Below, one piece after another: positions 32,631-41,828 of a stretch of 64,000 bases of DNA; positions within the stretch are counted from its first letter, which is position 1, and each line of letters opens with the position of its first letter. The notes beneath the pieces were generated by a model. It did no database searches. It worked only from the letters and a program-made list of their open reading frames with translations, and was not told where the DNA came from. Source of the DNA: Saccharopolyspora_C sp047200635 (GTDB taxonomy: Bacteria; Actinomycetota; Actinomycetes; Mycobacteriales; Pseudonocardiaceae). The position numbers were made by a program, and so were the translations under genes. The stretch is from contig NZ_JBJZOI010000015.1 in the NCBI RefSeq assembly GCF_047200635.1, positions 62,001 through 126,000 of the forward strand, read 5' to 3'.

Positions 32631-33755
32631 TCAGAAGCGCGGGTGGTTGCCGCGGAGGACGACCCGCTGGTCCTCGTCGGCCTCCTCCACCGAGGGCTGC
32701 TTGGCGACCTCGCCGAGCACCCAGGCGGGCACGTGCCGGGCGGTGAGCACCGCGAGCGCGCGGTCCACGTCCTCGGCGGTGACCACGGCGACCATGCCGA
32801 CGCCCATGTTGAACGTCCGCTCCATCTCCTCGGTCTCGACCCGGCCGCGCTGGGCGATCAGGCGGAACACCGGGTCCGGGGTCCAGCTCCCGCGATCGAG
32901 CACGGCCGTGAGCCCGGGCGGGACGACCCGCGCCAGGTTCGCCGCGAGGCCGCCGCCGGTGACGTGGGCGAAGGTCCGCACCTCCGTCTCGGCGGCCAGC
33001 GCCAGGCAGTCCTTGGCGTAGATCCTGGTGGGTTCGAGCAGCTGCTCGCCGAGGGTGCGGCCGAACTCCTCCACGTGGCCGGTCAGCGGCATCCGGGCCA
33101 GCTCCAGCAGCACGTGCCTGGCCAGCGAGTAGCCGTTGGAGTGCAGGCCCGAGGAACCCATTCCGATGACGACGTCACCGGGCCGGACCCGGTCCGGTCC
33201 GAGCATCGCGTTCGCCTCGACGACGCCGACGCCGGTCGCGGAGATGTCGTACTCGCCGGGCGCCATCATGCCGGGGTGCTCGGCGGTCTCCCCGCCCAGC
33301 AGGGCGCAGCCGGCCTGCACGCAGCCCTCGGAGACGCCCTTGACCAGGTCGGCGATCCGCTCCGGCACGACCTGGCCGACAGCGATGTAGTCCTGCAGGA
33401 ACAGCGGCTCGGCGCCGCAGACGACCAGGTCGTCCACGACCATCGCGACCAGGTCGATGCCGACCGTGTCGTGCTTGTCGAGGGCCTGGGCCACCGCGAG
33501 CTTGGTACCGACGCCGTCGGTGGACGAGGCCAGCACCGGTTCGGTCCAGCGGTCCAGCTTGAGCTGGAACAGGCCCGCGAAGCCGCCCAGCGACCCCAGC
33601 ACCTCCGGCCTGCTCGCCCGCTTCGCCCAGGGAAGCATCCGCTGCACTGCCTCGTCGCCCGCTTCGATGCTCACCCCCGCGCTCGCGTAGGTGGCCTTCT
33701 CCGACCCGGTGGCTCTGGAACCTGCGAGCAGGTCTTCGGACACGACTGACTCCAT
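32631..33755 (-). CDS. purM: Phosphoribosylformylglycinamidine cyclo-ligase (AIR synthetase)
   Basis: Closes the imidazole ring of AIR with ATP, step 5 of purine synthesis. The protein has 374 residues. The N-terminal YASAGVSIEAGDEAV and the glycine-rich ASSTDGVGTKL, LLGGETAEHPGM and IGMGSSGLHSNGYSL are conserved. The start is ATG 33755; the upstream frame is not conserved. It lies 244 bp downstream of purF on the same strand, probably transcribed with it, and ends at a strong terminator. Confidence 0.97.
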   Translation of the reverse strand: MESVVSEDLLAGSRATGSEKATYASAGVSIEAGDEAVQRMLPWAKRASRPEVLGSLGGFAGLFQLKLDRWTEPVLASSTDGVGTKLAVAQALDKHDTVGIDLVAMVVDDLVVCGAEPLFLQDYIAVGQVVPERIADLVKGVSEGCVQAGCALLGGETAEHPGMMAPGEYDISATGVGVVEANAMLGPDRVRPGDVVIGMGSSGLHSNGYSLARHVLLELARMPLTGHVEEFGRTLGEQLLEPTRIYAKDCLALAAETEVRTFAHVTGGGLAANLARVVPPGLTAVLDRGSWTPDPVFRLIAQRGRVETEEMERTFNMGVGMVAVVTAEDVDRALAVLTARHVPAWVLGEVAKQPSVEEADEDQRVVLRGNHPRF

Positions 33756-33999
33756 GATGTGCGTTTGCTGTTGGTGGGCGCGCGGTCCTCGCGGCCCCGG
33801 CGGTGGTGAGCCTCCCGGCCCCCGGCGACGTGGGGCTTCCCGCACTGGCCCCGAACCCCTGCCTACCACAGGCGCACCCGCCGATCCCCGCTCCGCTGCG
33901 CGGATTCCCGGTGAGCGCCGACTCGACGCGCCGACGGCCGAGCCCGGGTCGGCCGGACGGCGGCACCACGCTACGCGGCGCGCCGCACCGACCGGTCGT

Positions 34000-35601
34000 T
34001 CAGGGCCTGCGCAGCGCGTCCGCGCCGCCGTAGCCGCTGCTGAGGACCGGCTCGGCCGGCCCCGCGACGCCCTTCTCCTGCCCGCCGGGCACGCCTTCGA
34101 GCAGGTACTTGCCGAGCTGGGTCTCCTCCGGCAGCGGGATCGGGTAGTGCCCGTCGAAGCACGCCGCGCACAACCGGGTGCGGGGCTGCTCGGTGGCCGA
34201 GATCAGGCCGTCCAGCGAGACGTAGCCGAGGCTGTCCGCACCGATGGAGCGGCGGATCCCGTCGTTGTCGGTGCCGTTGGCGATGAGCTCGGCGCGGGAG
34301 GCGAAGTCGATGCCGTAGAAGCACGGCCACTTCACCGGCGGCGAGGCGATCCGCACGTGCACCTCGATCGCGCCCGCCTCGCGCAGCATCCGCACCAGGG
34401 CGCGCTGCGTGTTGCCGCGCACGATCGAGTCGTCCACGACGACGAGCCGCTTGCCGCGGATGACCTCGCGCAGCGGGTTCAGCTTGAGCCGGATGCCCAG
34501 CTGGCGGATGGTCTGCGAGGGCTGGATGAAGGTGCGCCCCACGTAGGAGTTCTTCACCAGCCCGTTCGCGTAGTCGATGCCGGAGGCCTGCGCGTAGCCG
34601 ATCGCGGCGGGCGTGCCGGACTCGGGCACCGGGATGACCAGGTCGGCCTCGACGGGGTGCTCGCGGGCGAGCTTGCGGCCGATCTCCACCCGGGTGCTGT
34701 TGACCGAGCGCCCGGAGATCGCCGTGTCGGGCCGGGCCAGGTAGACGTACTCGAAGATGCAGCCCTTCGGCTTCGGGTGCGCGAAGTGCTGGGAGCGCAG
34801 CCCGTCGGCGTCGATCGCGAGCAGTTCGCCCGGCTCGACCTCGCGGACGAAGGAGGCGCCGACGATGTCGAGGGCGGCGGTCTCGCTGGCCACCACCCAG
34901 CCGCGCTCCAGCCTGCCCAGCACGAGCGGCCGCACGCCCTGCGGGTCCCGGGCCGCGTACAGGGTGGACTCGTCGGAGAACACCATCGAGAACGCGCCCT
35001 GCACGGTGGGGAACAGCTCCATCGCGGCCTGTTCGATGCCCTTGTCCGCGGCGCGCGCGGCCAGCAGCCCGCACACCAGGTCGGAGTCCGTGGTGGCCCG
35101 GTCGCACGCGGAGGCGGGCGAGGAGCTGTTCGCGGAGACGGTGTCGACGCCCTCGGCGACGATCCGCTCCCGCAGCTCCGCGGTGTTCACCAGGTTGCCG
35201 TTGTGCCCCAGCGCCAGGCCGCTGCCGGAGGCGGTGGTGCGGAACGTGGGCTGGGCGTTCTCCCAGCTCGCGCCGCCGGTCGTGGAGTAGCGGTTGTGCC
35301 CCACGGCGACGTGACCGCGCAACGAGGCGAGCACCTGCTCGTCGAACACCTGGCTGACGAGGCCCAGGTCCTTGTAGACCAGCACCTGCGAGCCGTCGCC
35401 CACGGCGATGCCCGCGGCCTCCTGGCCGCGGTGCTGGAGTGCGAACAGGCCGTAGAACGAGAGCTTGGCGACTTCCTCGCCAGGCGCCCAGACGCCGAAG
35501 ACGCCGCACTCCTCGTGCGGGACGTCCTGCTCGAACGGGTCGATGTGAGGCGCCGAGCCCGACGCGGGGGAGGCACTGCCGTCTGTCCGGTCGAAGACCA
35601 C
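34000..35601 (-). CDS. purF: Amidophosphoribosyltransferase
   Basis: Commits PRPP to purine synthesis by making phosphoribosylamine from glutamine. The protein has 533 residues. The N-terminal glutaminase catalytic cysteine is in HEECGVFGV after a roughly 30-residue propeptide-like leader; HNRYSTTG and HNGNL follow. The PRPP-binding loop VVVDDSIVRGNT is in the C-terminal half. Late cysteines (RLCAACFDGHYP) may be part of an iron-sulfur site, as in Gram-positive PurF. GTG 35601 has GGGAG upstream. Confidence 0.97.
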   Translation of the reverse strand: MVFDRTDGSASPASGSAPHIDPFEQDVPHEECGVFGVWAPGEEVAKLSFYGLFALQHRGQEAAGIAVGDGSQVLVYKDLGLVSQVFDEQVLASLRGHVAVGHNRYSTTGGASWENAQPTFRTTASGSGLALGHNGNLVNTAELRERIVAEGVDTVSANSSSPASACDRATTDSDLVCGLLAARAADKGIEQAAMELFPTVQGAFSMVFSDESTLYAARDPQGVRPLVLGRLERGWVVASETAALDIVGASFVREVEPGELLAIDADGLRSQHFAHPKPKGCIFEYVYLARPDTAISGRSVNSTRVEIGRKLAREHPVEADLVIPVPESGTPAAIGYAQASGIDYANGLVKNSYVGRTFIQPSQTIRQLGIRLKLNPLREVIRGKRLVVVDDSIVRGNTQRALVRMLREAGAIEVHVRIASPPVKWPCFYGIDFASRAELIANGTDNDGIRRSIGADSLGYVSLDGLISATEQPRTRLCAACFDGHYPIPLPEETQLGKYLLEGVPGGQEKGVAGPAEPVLSSGYGGADALRRP

Positions 35602-35800
35602 CGGGAACTCCCTAGGACGGAGGCGGAAGTTACACCTCAGTGTAAACGGGTCGCGAAGCCCCGATGACCGCCCGCCTCTCCGGAACGCCCCGCGCGTCCC
35701 GCTCCACCAGGTCCTTCACCGCCGTGACGGCGCCGTTGTGACCCCGGTCATCGTTCCGGGCGCTCACTACGGGTGCTCGGTCGGTGCCGGGCGGTGTCGG

Positions 35801-36181
35801 TCAGCCGGTGCGCACCAGCGGGAGCCAGGGGTCCAGGTCGGCCCGGGAACCGGAGGCGCTGACGGCACCGGCGGCGACCGCGCTCGCGAAGCCCAGCCGC
35901 CCGGTGGCCAGCAGCAGCCAGGTCCGGGGATCGGTCTCGATCACGTTCGGCGGGGTCCCCCGGGTGTGCTCGGGGCCCGCGACGCACTGCACGGCCGCGA
36001 ACGGCGGCACCCGCACCTCGACCGAGCGGCCGGGCGCGAGCGCCTCCAGCGTGCGCAGGCTGAGCCGGACCGCGGCCGCGATCGCGGGCCGCGCCGGCCG
36101 CGCCTCCTCGTCCGCCAGCCACGGGCCGATCGCGTCGATCGCCGCGCGCAGTTCGTGCGGGTCCACCCGCCGCCGAGCCAT
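35801..36181 (-). CDS. Sterol carrier family protein
   Basis: The protein has 126 residues with an SCP2-like small alpha/beta pattern (VEVRVPPFAAVQCV, then PRTWLLLATGRLGFASAVAAG). It is found upstream of purF in many actinobacteria (Rv0807 in M. tuberculosis) without a proven role in purine metabolism. It begins with a basic MARRRVD and lies 199 bp upstream of purF. Confidence 0.8.
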   Translation of the reverse strand: MARRRVDPHELRAAIDAIGPWLADEEARPARPAIAAAVRLSLRTLEALAPGRSVEVRVPPFAAVQCVAGPEHTRGTPPNVIETDPRTWLLLATGRLGFASAVAAGAVSASGSRADLDPWLPLVRTG

Positions 36182-36244
36182 GCCCCGCAGCTTCTCATCC
36201 GCCCCGCCGGGCCCGGGCCTCGATCCCGGCCGGGCCGCGACGGT

Positions 36245-37060
36245 CTAGAGCCAGCCGAGCTTGACCGCCTGCATCCCGGCCTGGAAGCGGGTCTCGACGC
36301 CGAGCCGCGCGACCAGCTCCCGCACCCGGCGGTGAGCGGTGCGGGCGCTGAAGCCCATCAGTCTGCCGATGGTGTCGTCGGTGGCGCCGGAGGCCAGCAG
36401 CGACAGGATCCAGCGCTCCTCCTCCGAAGGCTGGTCGTCGCCCGCGAGATGTTCCCGCTCGCAGGTGAAGGGGGCGGCGAACCGCCACAGGTCCTCGAAG
36501 ATCCGCGTTACCGCGACGAGCATGGCCGAGCTGCGGATCACGACCGCGCTCTCCACGGTCTGCTCGCTGGCGGTCAGCGGCAGCAGCGCCACCTCGCCGT
36601 CCACCACGATCATCTTCGTCGGCGCCGCGTGGACCACGCGGGCCTGCTCGCCGAGCGCCACCAGCCGCGAGGTCAGCTCCAGCTGGGGGGAGCGGGCCAG
36701 CGCCGATCGGTCGTAGAGCACCTGGTACTCGACGCCCTCGGCGAGCTTGCGGGCCTCCAGCGAATCCAGCGAGCCGGTCGCGGCGTACGGCGGCTTGGCC
36801 ACGCCCTGCACCAGTTCGGTGGCGCTGCGTTGCAGCTCGTAGGCGGCCCAGCCGACGCGGCGCGCGCCGTGCACGACCTGCAGGACACCGCCCGCGCCGG
36901 CCTGCGCCTTGGCGGCGCGGGCGACGGACTCGACCGCCTCCCGCGCCTCCGCCGGGGAGCGGACGGCGCGTTCCGCGTCGGTAGCGGCCCGGGCGGGAAC
37001 GGCCCCGTCCGGGGAGATCGGCTGTGCGCGCTCAGGCGCCTCGGTGTATCCGGATAACAC
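36245..37060 (-). CDS. LuxR-type transcriptional regulator with TrmB-like sensor region
   Basis: The protein has 271 residues. The C-terminal LuxR-type helix-turn-helix (about 205-265) reads ERWILSLLASGATDDTIGRLM, then ARTAHRRVRELV. The middle (EGVEYQVLYDRSALARSP to TKMIVVDGEVALL) resembles the phospholipase-D-like region that often precedes it in actinobacterial regulators. The target is unknown. GTG 37060 is the only start with the full conserved frame. No receiver domain is present, so it is not a classical response regulator. Confidence 0.85.
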   Translation of the reverse strand: MLSGYTEAPERAQPISPDGAVPARAATDAERAVRSPAEAREAVESVARAAKAQAGAGGVLQVVHGARRVGWAAYELQRSATELVQGVAKPPYAATGSLDSLEARKLAEGVEYQVLYDRSALARSPQLELTSRLVALGEQARVVHAAPTKMIVVDGEVALLPLTASEQTVESAVVIRSSAMLVAVTRIFEDLWRFAAPFTCEREHLAGDDQPSEEERWILSLLASGATDDTIGRLMGFSARTAHRRVRELVARLGVETRFQAGMQAVKLGWL

Positions 37061-37437
37061 GGCACACCCCTTCGTGACGTGCCTTCACAGGCTCAGTCGG
37101 ACCGCGAGCGGATCTTGGTCTGGACCAGTTCTGCGAGAGGCAGCGAGCGGCCCCCTCGATCACGAACGTAACCATCCCGAGATCGTTCCGGGAACCCACT
37201 TTTGCCGTAGGGGGCAGGTCAACCTTTGTGGAGCGCCATTCGGCGGCGCCCCGTGCTGCGCCGAACGCCCGAGGGGCCGGATCCCGGCCCGGTCGGCGGT
37301 GGACCGCGCGGGGACCGGCGTGCCGGAACCGGTCGTCGACCGGTTCCCGGAGCGGTCGACGAACGCGGCGAGCCCGGAGCCGGGAGCGTTCGCCGGTCCG
37401 GCGGGGACTCCCCGGGCGGGGACCGGCGTGCCGCCGA
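37061..37437. other. Intergenic stretch with an 18-nt direct repeat
   Basis: No gene is supported. An 18-nt sequence beginning GCGGGGACCGGCG occurs at 37308-37325 and again at 37416-37433, 108 bp apart, flanking a hairpin at 37325-37347. The left part (about 37080-37210) is less GC-rich and is the likely promoter of the LuxR-type regulator. Confidence 0.5.
37325..37347 (-). terminator. Hairpin downstream of the PRC-barrel gene
   Basis: GGAACCGGTC (37325-37334) pairs with GACCGGTTCC (37338-37347), a perfect 10-bp stem with a 3-nt loop, about 90 nt after the stop. Confidence 0.5.
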
Positions 37438-37875
37438 TCAGGTCGCGGCGACCCAGCGGCGGAGCTTGAGCCGGACGGCCTCCACGTACTCGGCGGGCAG
37501 TTCGGCCGGCTCGTCCCGGGCCGCCGGGACGTCCGGGGCCGGCTCCACGGGCGTCACGCCGTACTCCAGGCCGTAGTAGAGGTAGAGCGCGTGCTCCTGC
37601 TCGCGGAGCAGATCGCCGTCGTCGAGCGCGACGTGCGGCGCGCCGCGCACCGTGTCCTTGAGCACCGAGACGGTCAGCGTGTCCCCGTCGAAGGCGGCGC
37701 CGTCCAGCGGCACGAAGCTCTCGTTGGTGCCGAACAGGCCGGTCTGCACGGTGATCCAGGCGGGCTGCTCGGTGTCCTCGTCCAGGAACAGCTGCCCGAC
37801 GATGCCGACCCGGTGCCCCGCCGGATCGAAGACCTCGCACCCGAACAGGTGCAGTGCTTCCCGCTGACCGATCAT
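37438..37875 (-). CDS. PRC-barrel domain protein
   Basis: The protein has 145 residues. The N-terminal 80 form a PRC barrel (LFGCEVFDPAGHRVGIVGQLF, then WITVQTGLFGTNESFVPLDGA), a fold used for protein or RNA contacts. The C-terminal part is helical (REQEHALYLYYGLEY). Similar actinobacterial proteins are linked to stress responses, but no function is established here. ATG 37875 has GGGGAGG 9 nt upstream. Confidence 0.85.
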   Translation of the reverse strand: MIGQREALHLFGCEVFDPAGHRVGIVGQLFLDEDTEQPAWITVQTGLFGTNESFVPLDGAAFDGDTLTVSVLKDTVRGAPHVALDDGDLLREQEHALYLYYGLEYGVTPVEPAPDVPAARDEPAELPAEYVEAVRLKLRRWVAAT

Positions 37876-38162
37876 GCTCGACCGCCTCCCCGAACTCGCC
37901 GCCCGCCCAGTCTGCCCCGGCGGCGGTAGCGGCGGCACCTCGGAAAGGTGGATGCGCGACCAGCACGAGTGGTCTCGACCCGGCGCGCGAACCCGTTGCG
38001 GTGGAGGCGAATCCGGCGCGTCCGGCCGGGATGGACGGACCCGGCGCGCCCTCCGCCCGGCGGCGGCCGGTAGAACTGGGCACGCTCGACGGGTGCACGA
38101 GCGGCGGCAGGCCGCCCACCCGGACCGAGCGCTCCACCCCAGCGATGAAGGACGTCAGCCCC

Positions 38163-38750
38163 ATGTCAGAGCAACCCGACCGCCCCGGACCGCCGCCGAT
38201 CACCGACGAGATGCGGGAGCAGGCCAGGCAGACTCCGAACAGCTGGCTCTACATCGTCGACCCCGGTTACCAGGATTCCGGCGACGACGTCCCGCCGGAG
38301 GGCGTCGTCGGCGCCTACCACATCGACGCCGAGGGCGAGATCGATCCGGAGTTCCAGTACAACGACGAGTACGAACCCTCGGACCTCACCTTCGCGCTGC
38401 CGGAGCCGGTCAACGAGCTGGAGCGGGTGCTGCACCGGATCGCCACCGGCGAGGCTCCGGACACCGAGCTCGCGCCCGCCGTGCTCGCCGCCGACGTGCT
38501 GCTCTACGACCCGGAGGACGGCGCGGGCGAGCCCGCGGTCTACGTCGCCGAGCTCGACGACGGCTCCCAGCTGGTTCCGGCGTGCACCTCGCCGGAGCGG
38601 GTGCCGGAGAGCTGGCCGGGCTCGCGCCGGGTCCCCGGGGCGATGCTCCCGGAGCTGCTGGACGGGCTGGACCTGGGGCTGAACCTGGACGACGCGGTGC
38701 GCGCCGTGATCCCGCACCACGTCCTCCTCGACACCGCCGCCCCGAACTGA
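38163..38750 (+). CDS. SseB-like / type VII secretion-associated family protein
   Basis: The protein has 195 residues, strongly acidic. It starts with ITDEMREQARQTPNSWLYIVD, followed by a repeating pattern also seen in actinobacterial proteins labelled type VII secretion-associated (EGVVGAYHIDAEGEI, ALPEPVNELERVLHRIA). No ESX gene is nearby, so that label is weak. No membrane segment or cysteine-rich site is seen except one CTSPERVP. It is followed by a strong terminator. Confidence 0.6.
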   Translation: MSEQPDRPGPPPITDEMREQARQTPNSWLYIVDPGYQDSGDDVPPEGVVGAYHIDAEGEIDPEFQYNDEYEPSDLTFALPEPVNELERVLHRIATGEAPDTELAPAVLAADVLLYDPEDGAGEPAVYVAELDDGSQLVPACTSPERVPESWPGSRRVPGAMLPELLDGLDLGLNLDDAVRAVIPHHVLLDTAAPN

Positions 38751-38755
38751 CGACC

Positions 38756-38793
38756 GGTGCCCCGTTCGCCCGGGTCGCGGCGAACGGGGCACC
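38756..38793 (+). terminator. Terminator after the SseB-like gene
   Basis: GGTGCCCCGTTCGCC (38756-38770) pairs with GGCGAACGGGGCACC (38779-38793), a perfect 15-bp stem. Confidence 0.8.
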
Positions 38794-38820
38794 CAGCTGA
38801 CCCGGTGGGTGCGAAGTGCC

Positions 38821-38826
38821 TAACCT
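38821..38826 (+). promoter_or_regulatory. -10 box TAACCT of the GH15 gene
   Basis: TAACCT ends 7 nt before GTG 38834, and no Shine-Dalgarno is present, indicating a leaderless transcript. Confidence 0.55.
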
Positions 38827-38833
38827 CGGCGGG

Positions 38834-40708
38834 GTGAGCGATCTCCCCGCCGGTCCGGCCGGCCCCATCGAGAACTACGCGCTGCTCTCGGACCTGCGCA
38901 CCGCCGCGCTCGTCGGCCTCGACGGATCGGTGGACTGGCTGTGCCTGCCGCGGTTCGACTCGCCGTCCTGCTTCAGCCGCCTGCTCGGCGACGACCGGGA
39001 CGGGCACTGGCAGATCAGCCCGGCCGAGCCGATCCGCGAGGTGCACCGCCGCTACCGGGACAACTCGCTGGTGGTCGAGACCTGCTTCCACACCGACGGC
39101 GGAGTCTTCCGGCTGATCGACAGCATGCCCCCGCACGAGAAGAACCAGCACGACCCGCCGAGCCTGGTCCGGGTCGTGGAGGGCGTCTCCGGCGAGGTGG
39201 ACGTGCGGCTGCGCTGGATCGTGCGCTTCGCCTACGGCGATTCGGTCCCGTGGGTGAGCCACGTCCGCCAGGCCCGCCCGGAGCGCGACGAGTACGTGCT
39301 CGCCCTCGCGGGCCCGCACGCGGTGGTGCTGCGCGGTGAGCTGCTGCCGCAGCGGGTGCCGAACGAGCGGGCGCACGAGCTCGTCTTCACGCTCCGCGAG
39401 GGCCAGACCCGCTCCTGGGTGATGCAGTGGAGCAGCGATCCCGACGAGATCCCGCCGCCGATGGACCCCGCGCAGGAGACCCGGGACAGCGAGGACTTCT
39501 GGCACGAGTGGAGCGAGCGCATCCACTACGACGGCCCGCACCGGGAGGCGGTGTTCCGCTCGCTGGCCACGCTCAAGGCGCTCACCTACGCGCCCACCGG
39601 CGGCATGGTCGCCGCCCCCACCACCTCGCTCCCGGAGTCGCCGGGCGGGGACCGGAACTGGGACTACCGCTACTGCTGGCTGCGGGACGCGACGCTGGTG
39701 CTCCTGGCGCTGGACAACTTCGGCTGCTCCGACGAGGCCGCGGCCTGGCGGCGGTGGCTGGTGCGCGCCGTCGCGGGCGACCCGGCGGACGTGCAGATCA
39801 TGTACGGGGTCGGCGGGGAGCGGCACCTGCTGGAGTGGGAGCTGGACTGGCTGTCCGGCTACCAGGGCTCGCTGCCGGTGCGCGTCGGCAACGGCGCCTA
39901 CCGGCAGCGACAGCTCGACGTCTACGGCGAGGTGATGGACGTGCTGCACCTGGCCCGGGAGCGCGGCCTGACCGAGGACGCCGACTCCTGGGCGTTGCAG
40001 CGCGGGATGCTCAAGCACCTGGAGACGATCTGGCAGCAGCCGGACAAGGGGCTGTGGGAGGTCCGCGGGCCGGACCGCCACTTCACGCACTCCCGGGTGA
40101 TGGTGTGGGTCGCCTTCGACCGCGCGATCCGCGCCGTCGAGGAGGACGGCCTGCCGGGTCCGGTGCACCGCTGGCGGGAGATCCGCGACGCCGTGCGCGC
40201 CGAGGTGCTGGAGAAGGGCTGGAACTCGGAGCTCGGCTCGTTCACCCAGTACTACGGCGGGACCGAGCTGGACGCGGCGACGCTGCTGATCCCGTCGGTG
40301 GGCTTCCTGCCAGCCGACGACGAACGGGTGCTCGGCACGATCCGAGCGGTGGAGCGGGAGCTGCGGCACGGTCCGCTGGTGGACCGCTACTCCACCACCG
40401 AGGGCGACCACGAGGTCGACGGCCTCAGCGGCCGGGAGGGCTCGTTCCTGGCGTGCTCGTTCTGGCTGGTGGACGCGCTGGCGCTGAGCGGGCGCCGCGA
40501 GGAGGCCGAGGAGATGTTCGGCGAGCTGGTGGCGCTCGCCAACGACGTCGGCCTCTACGCCGAGGAGATCGACGCGGAGTCCGGCCGCTTCACGGGGAAC
40601 TTCCCGCAGGCCTTCAGCCACCTGGGACTGGTCAATTCGGCCGCGGTCCTGCACGGCGGGCACACTCGGGACGAGTCCAGCAGGCGCAACGGGAAGGGGT
40701 CGCGGTGA
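38834..40708 (+). CDS. Glycoside hydrolase family 15 (glucoamylase/trehalase)
   Basis: The protein has 624 residues with the GH15 layout: an N-terminal beta domain (ENYALLSDLRTAALVGLDGSV, WLCLPRFDSPSCF) and a catalytic (alpha/alpha)6 barrel (RNWDYRYCWLRDAT) with late acidic residues (GLYAEEIDAESGRFTGNFPQ). It has no signal peptide, so it is cytoplasmic. Actinobacterial members include true trehalases, so the substrate may be trehalose rather than starch. The leaderless GTG 38834 is preferred to GTG 38816. The stop overlaps the glucose dehydrogenase start by GTGA, suggesting that the released glucose is oxidised next. Confidence 0.92.
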   Translation: MSDLPAGPAGPIENYALLSDLRTAALVGLDGSVDWLCLPRFDSPSCFSRLLGDDRDGHWQISPAEPIREVHRRYRDNSLVVETCFHTDGGVFRLIDSMPPHEKNQHDPPSLVRVVEGVSGEVDVRLRWIVRFAYGDSVPWVSHVRQARPERDEYVLALAGPHAVVLRGELLPQRVPNERAHELVFTLREGQTRSWVMQWSSDPDEIPPPMDPAQETRDSEDFWHEWSERIHYDGPHREAVFRSLATLKALTYAPTGGMVAAPTTSLPESPGGDRNWDYRYCWLRDATLVLLALDNFGCSDEAAAWRRWLVRAVAGDPADVQIMYGVGGERHLLEWELDWLSGYQGSLPVRVGNGAYRQRQLDVYGEVMDVLHLARERGLTEDADSWALQRGMLKHLETIWQQPDKGLWEVRGPDRHFTHSRVMVWVAFDRAIRAVEEDGLPGPVHRWREIRDAVRAEVLEKGWNSELGSFTQYYGGTELDAATLLIPSVGFLPADDERVLGTIRAVERELRHGPLVDRYSTTEGDHEVDGLSGREGSFLACSFWLVDALALSGRREEAEEMFGELVALANDVGLYAEEIDAESGRFTGNFPQAFSHLGLVNSAAVLHGGHTRDESSRRNGKGSR

Positions 40709-41748
40709 AGGCGGCGACGGTGGTGCCGGGCCGACCGGAGTCGGCGGGGGTGTCAGACCTGCCGGAGCCGAGCCCGGACGCGGGCGAACTGCTGGTGGAC
40801 GGCCTGCTGGCCGGTTCCTGCGCGACCGATCACGACGTGGTGCACGCCTCGCACGGAGCGCTGCCACCGGGACAGGACCGGTTGGTGCTGTTCCACGAAT
40901 CCCTCGGCCGGGTGCGCCACGCCCCCGCGATCAGCGGGTTCGCCGAGGGGGATCACGTGGTGGGCGTGGTGCGCCGCCCCGACCCGGAGCCGTGCCCGGC
41001 CTGCGCGGCGGGGCAGTGGGACTTCTGCCTCAACGGCGGCTACACCGAGTGCGGGATCAAGGAGCTGCACGGCTTCGGCTCGCAGCGCTGGACCATCGAA
41101 CCCCGTTTCGCGATCAAGGTCCCGGCGTCGCTGGGCGACGCGGGCGTGCTCACCGAGCCCGCTTCGGTGGTGGCGAAGGCCTGGGAGCAGGCCGAGCTGA
41201 TCGGCCGCCGGGCCTACTACGCGCCGCGGCACGCGCTGGTCACCGGTGCCGGGGCGATCGGGCTGCTCGGCGCGCTGCTCGGGGTGCAGCGCGGGCTGGA
41301 CGTGCACGTGCTGGACCGGATGACCGAGGGCCCGAAGCCGGAGCTGGTGCGGCGGCTGGGCGCGACCTACCACACCTCGCTGGACGACCTGGGCTGCGAA
41401 CCGGACGTGGTGATCGAGGCGACCGGGGCGGGCGAGGTGGTGTTCGACGTGCTCCGCCGGACCGCGCGCAACGCGATCACGGTGCTCACCGGCATCGCCG
41501 GGCACGACCGGACGCTGCCGATCCCCGCCGGGGCGATCAACGACGAGCTGGTGCTGGACAACGACGTGGTGGTGGGCAGCGTCAACGCGAACCTGCGGCA
41601 CTACCAGCTGGCGGTGCGGGCCCTCGCCGAGGCCGACCAGTCCTGGCTCGGCGACCTGATCAACCGCCGGGTGCCGCTGAGCTCCTGGACCGACGTGCTC
41701 ACCCGGCAGGACACCGACGTGAAGCCCGTGGTGGATCTGCGGGCCTGA
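40705..41748 (+). CDS. Glucose 1-dehydrogenase, zinc-dependent MDR family
   Basis: Oxidises D-glucose to gluconolactone with NAD(P)+. The protein has 347 residues. The catalytic-zinc region (SCATDHDVVH, FHESLGRV), structural-zinc cysteines (EPCPACAAGQWDFC), the Rossmann motif VTGAGAIGLLGAL and TEPASVVAKAWEQ are typical of glucose dehydrogenases of the archaeal/actinobacterial branch. It overlaps the GH15 gene by 4 nt, so the two are co-translated; GGAAGGGG lies upstream. Confidence 0.9.
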   Translation: MKAATVVPGRPESAGVSDLPEPSPDAGELLVDGLLAGSCATDHDVVHASHGALPPGQDRLVLFHESLGRVRHAPAISGFAEGDHVVGVVRRPDPEPCPACAAGQWDFCLNGGYTECGIKELHGFGSQRWTIEPRFAIKVPASLGDAGVLTEPASVVAKAWEQAELIGRRAYYAPRHALVTGAGAIGLLGALLGVQRGLDVHVLDRMTEGPKPELVRRLGATYHTSLDDLGCEPDVVIEATGAGEVVFDVLRRTARNAITVLTGIAGHDRTLPIPAGAINDELVLDNDVVVGSVNANLRHYQLAVRALAEADQSWLGDLINRRVPLSSWTDVLTRQDTDVKPVVDLRA

Positions 41749-41781
41749 TCGCCTTCCCTGCGGCGGGCGGTGCGCCGCGGC

Positions 41782-41810
41782 GAGCCCGCGCCGGAGACCG
41801 GCGCGGGCTC
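41782..41810. terminator. Bidirectional terminator
   Basis: GAGCCCGCGCCGG (41782-41794) pairs with CCGGCGCGGGCTC (41798-41810), a 13-bp stem between the convergent glucose dehydrogenase and lipoprotein genes. Confidence 0.8.
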
Positions 41811-41828
41811 GTCCCGCCGCGTTCCGGA

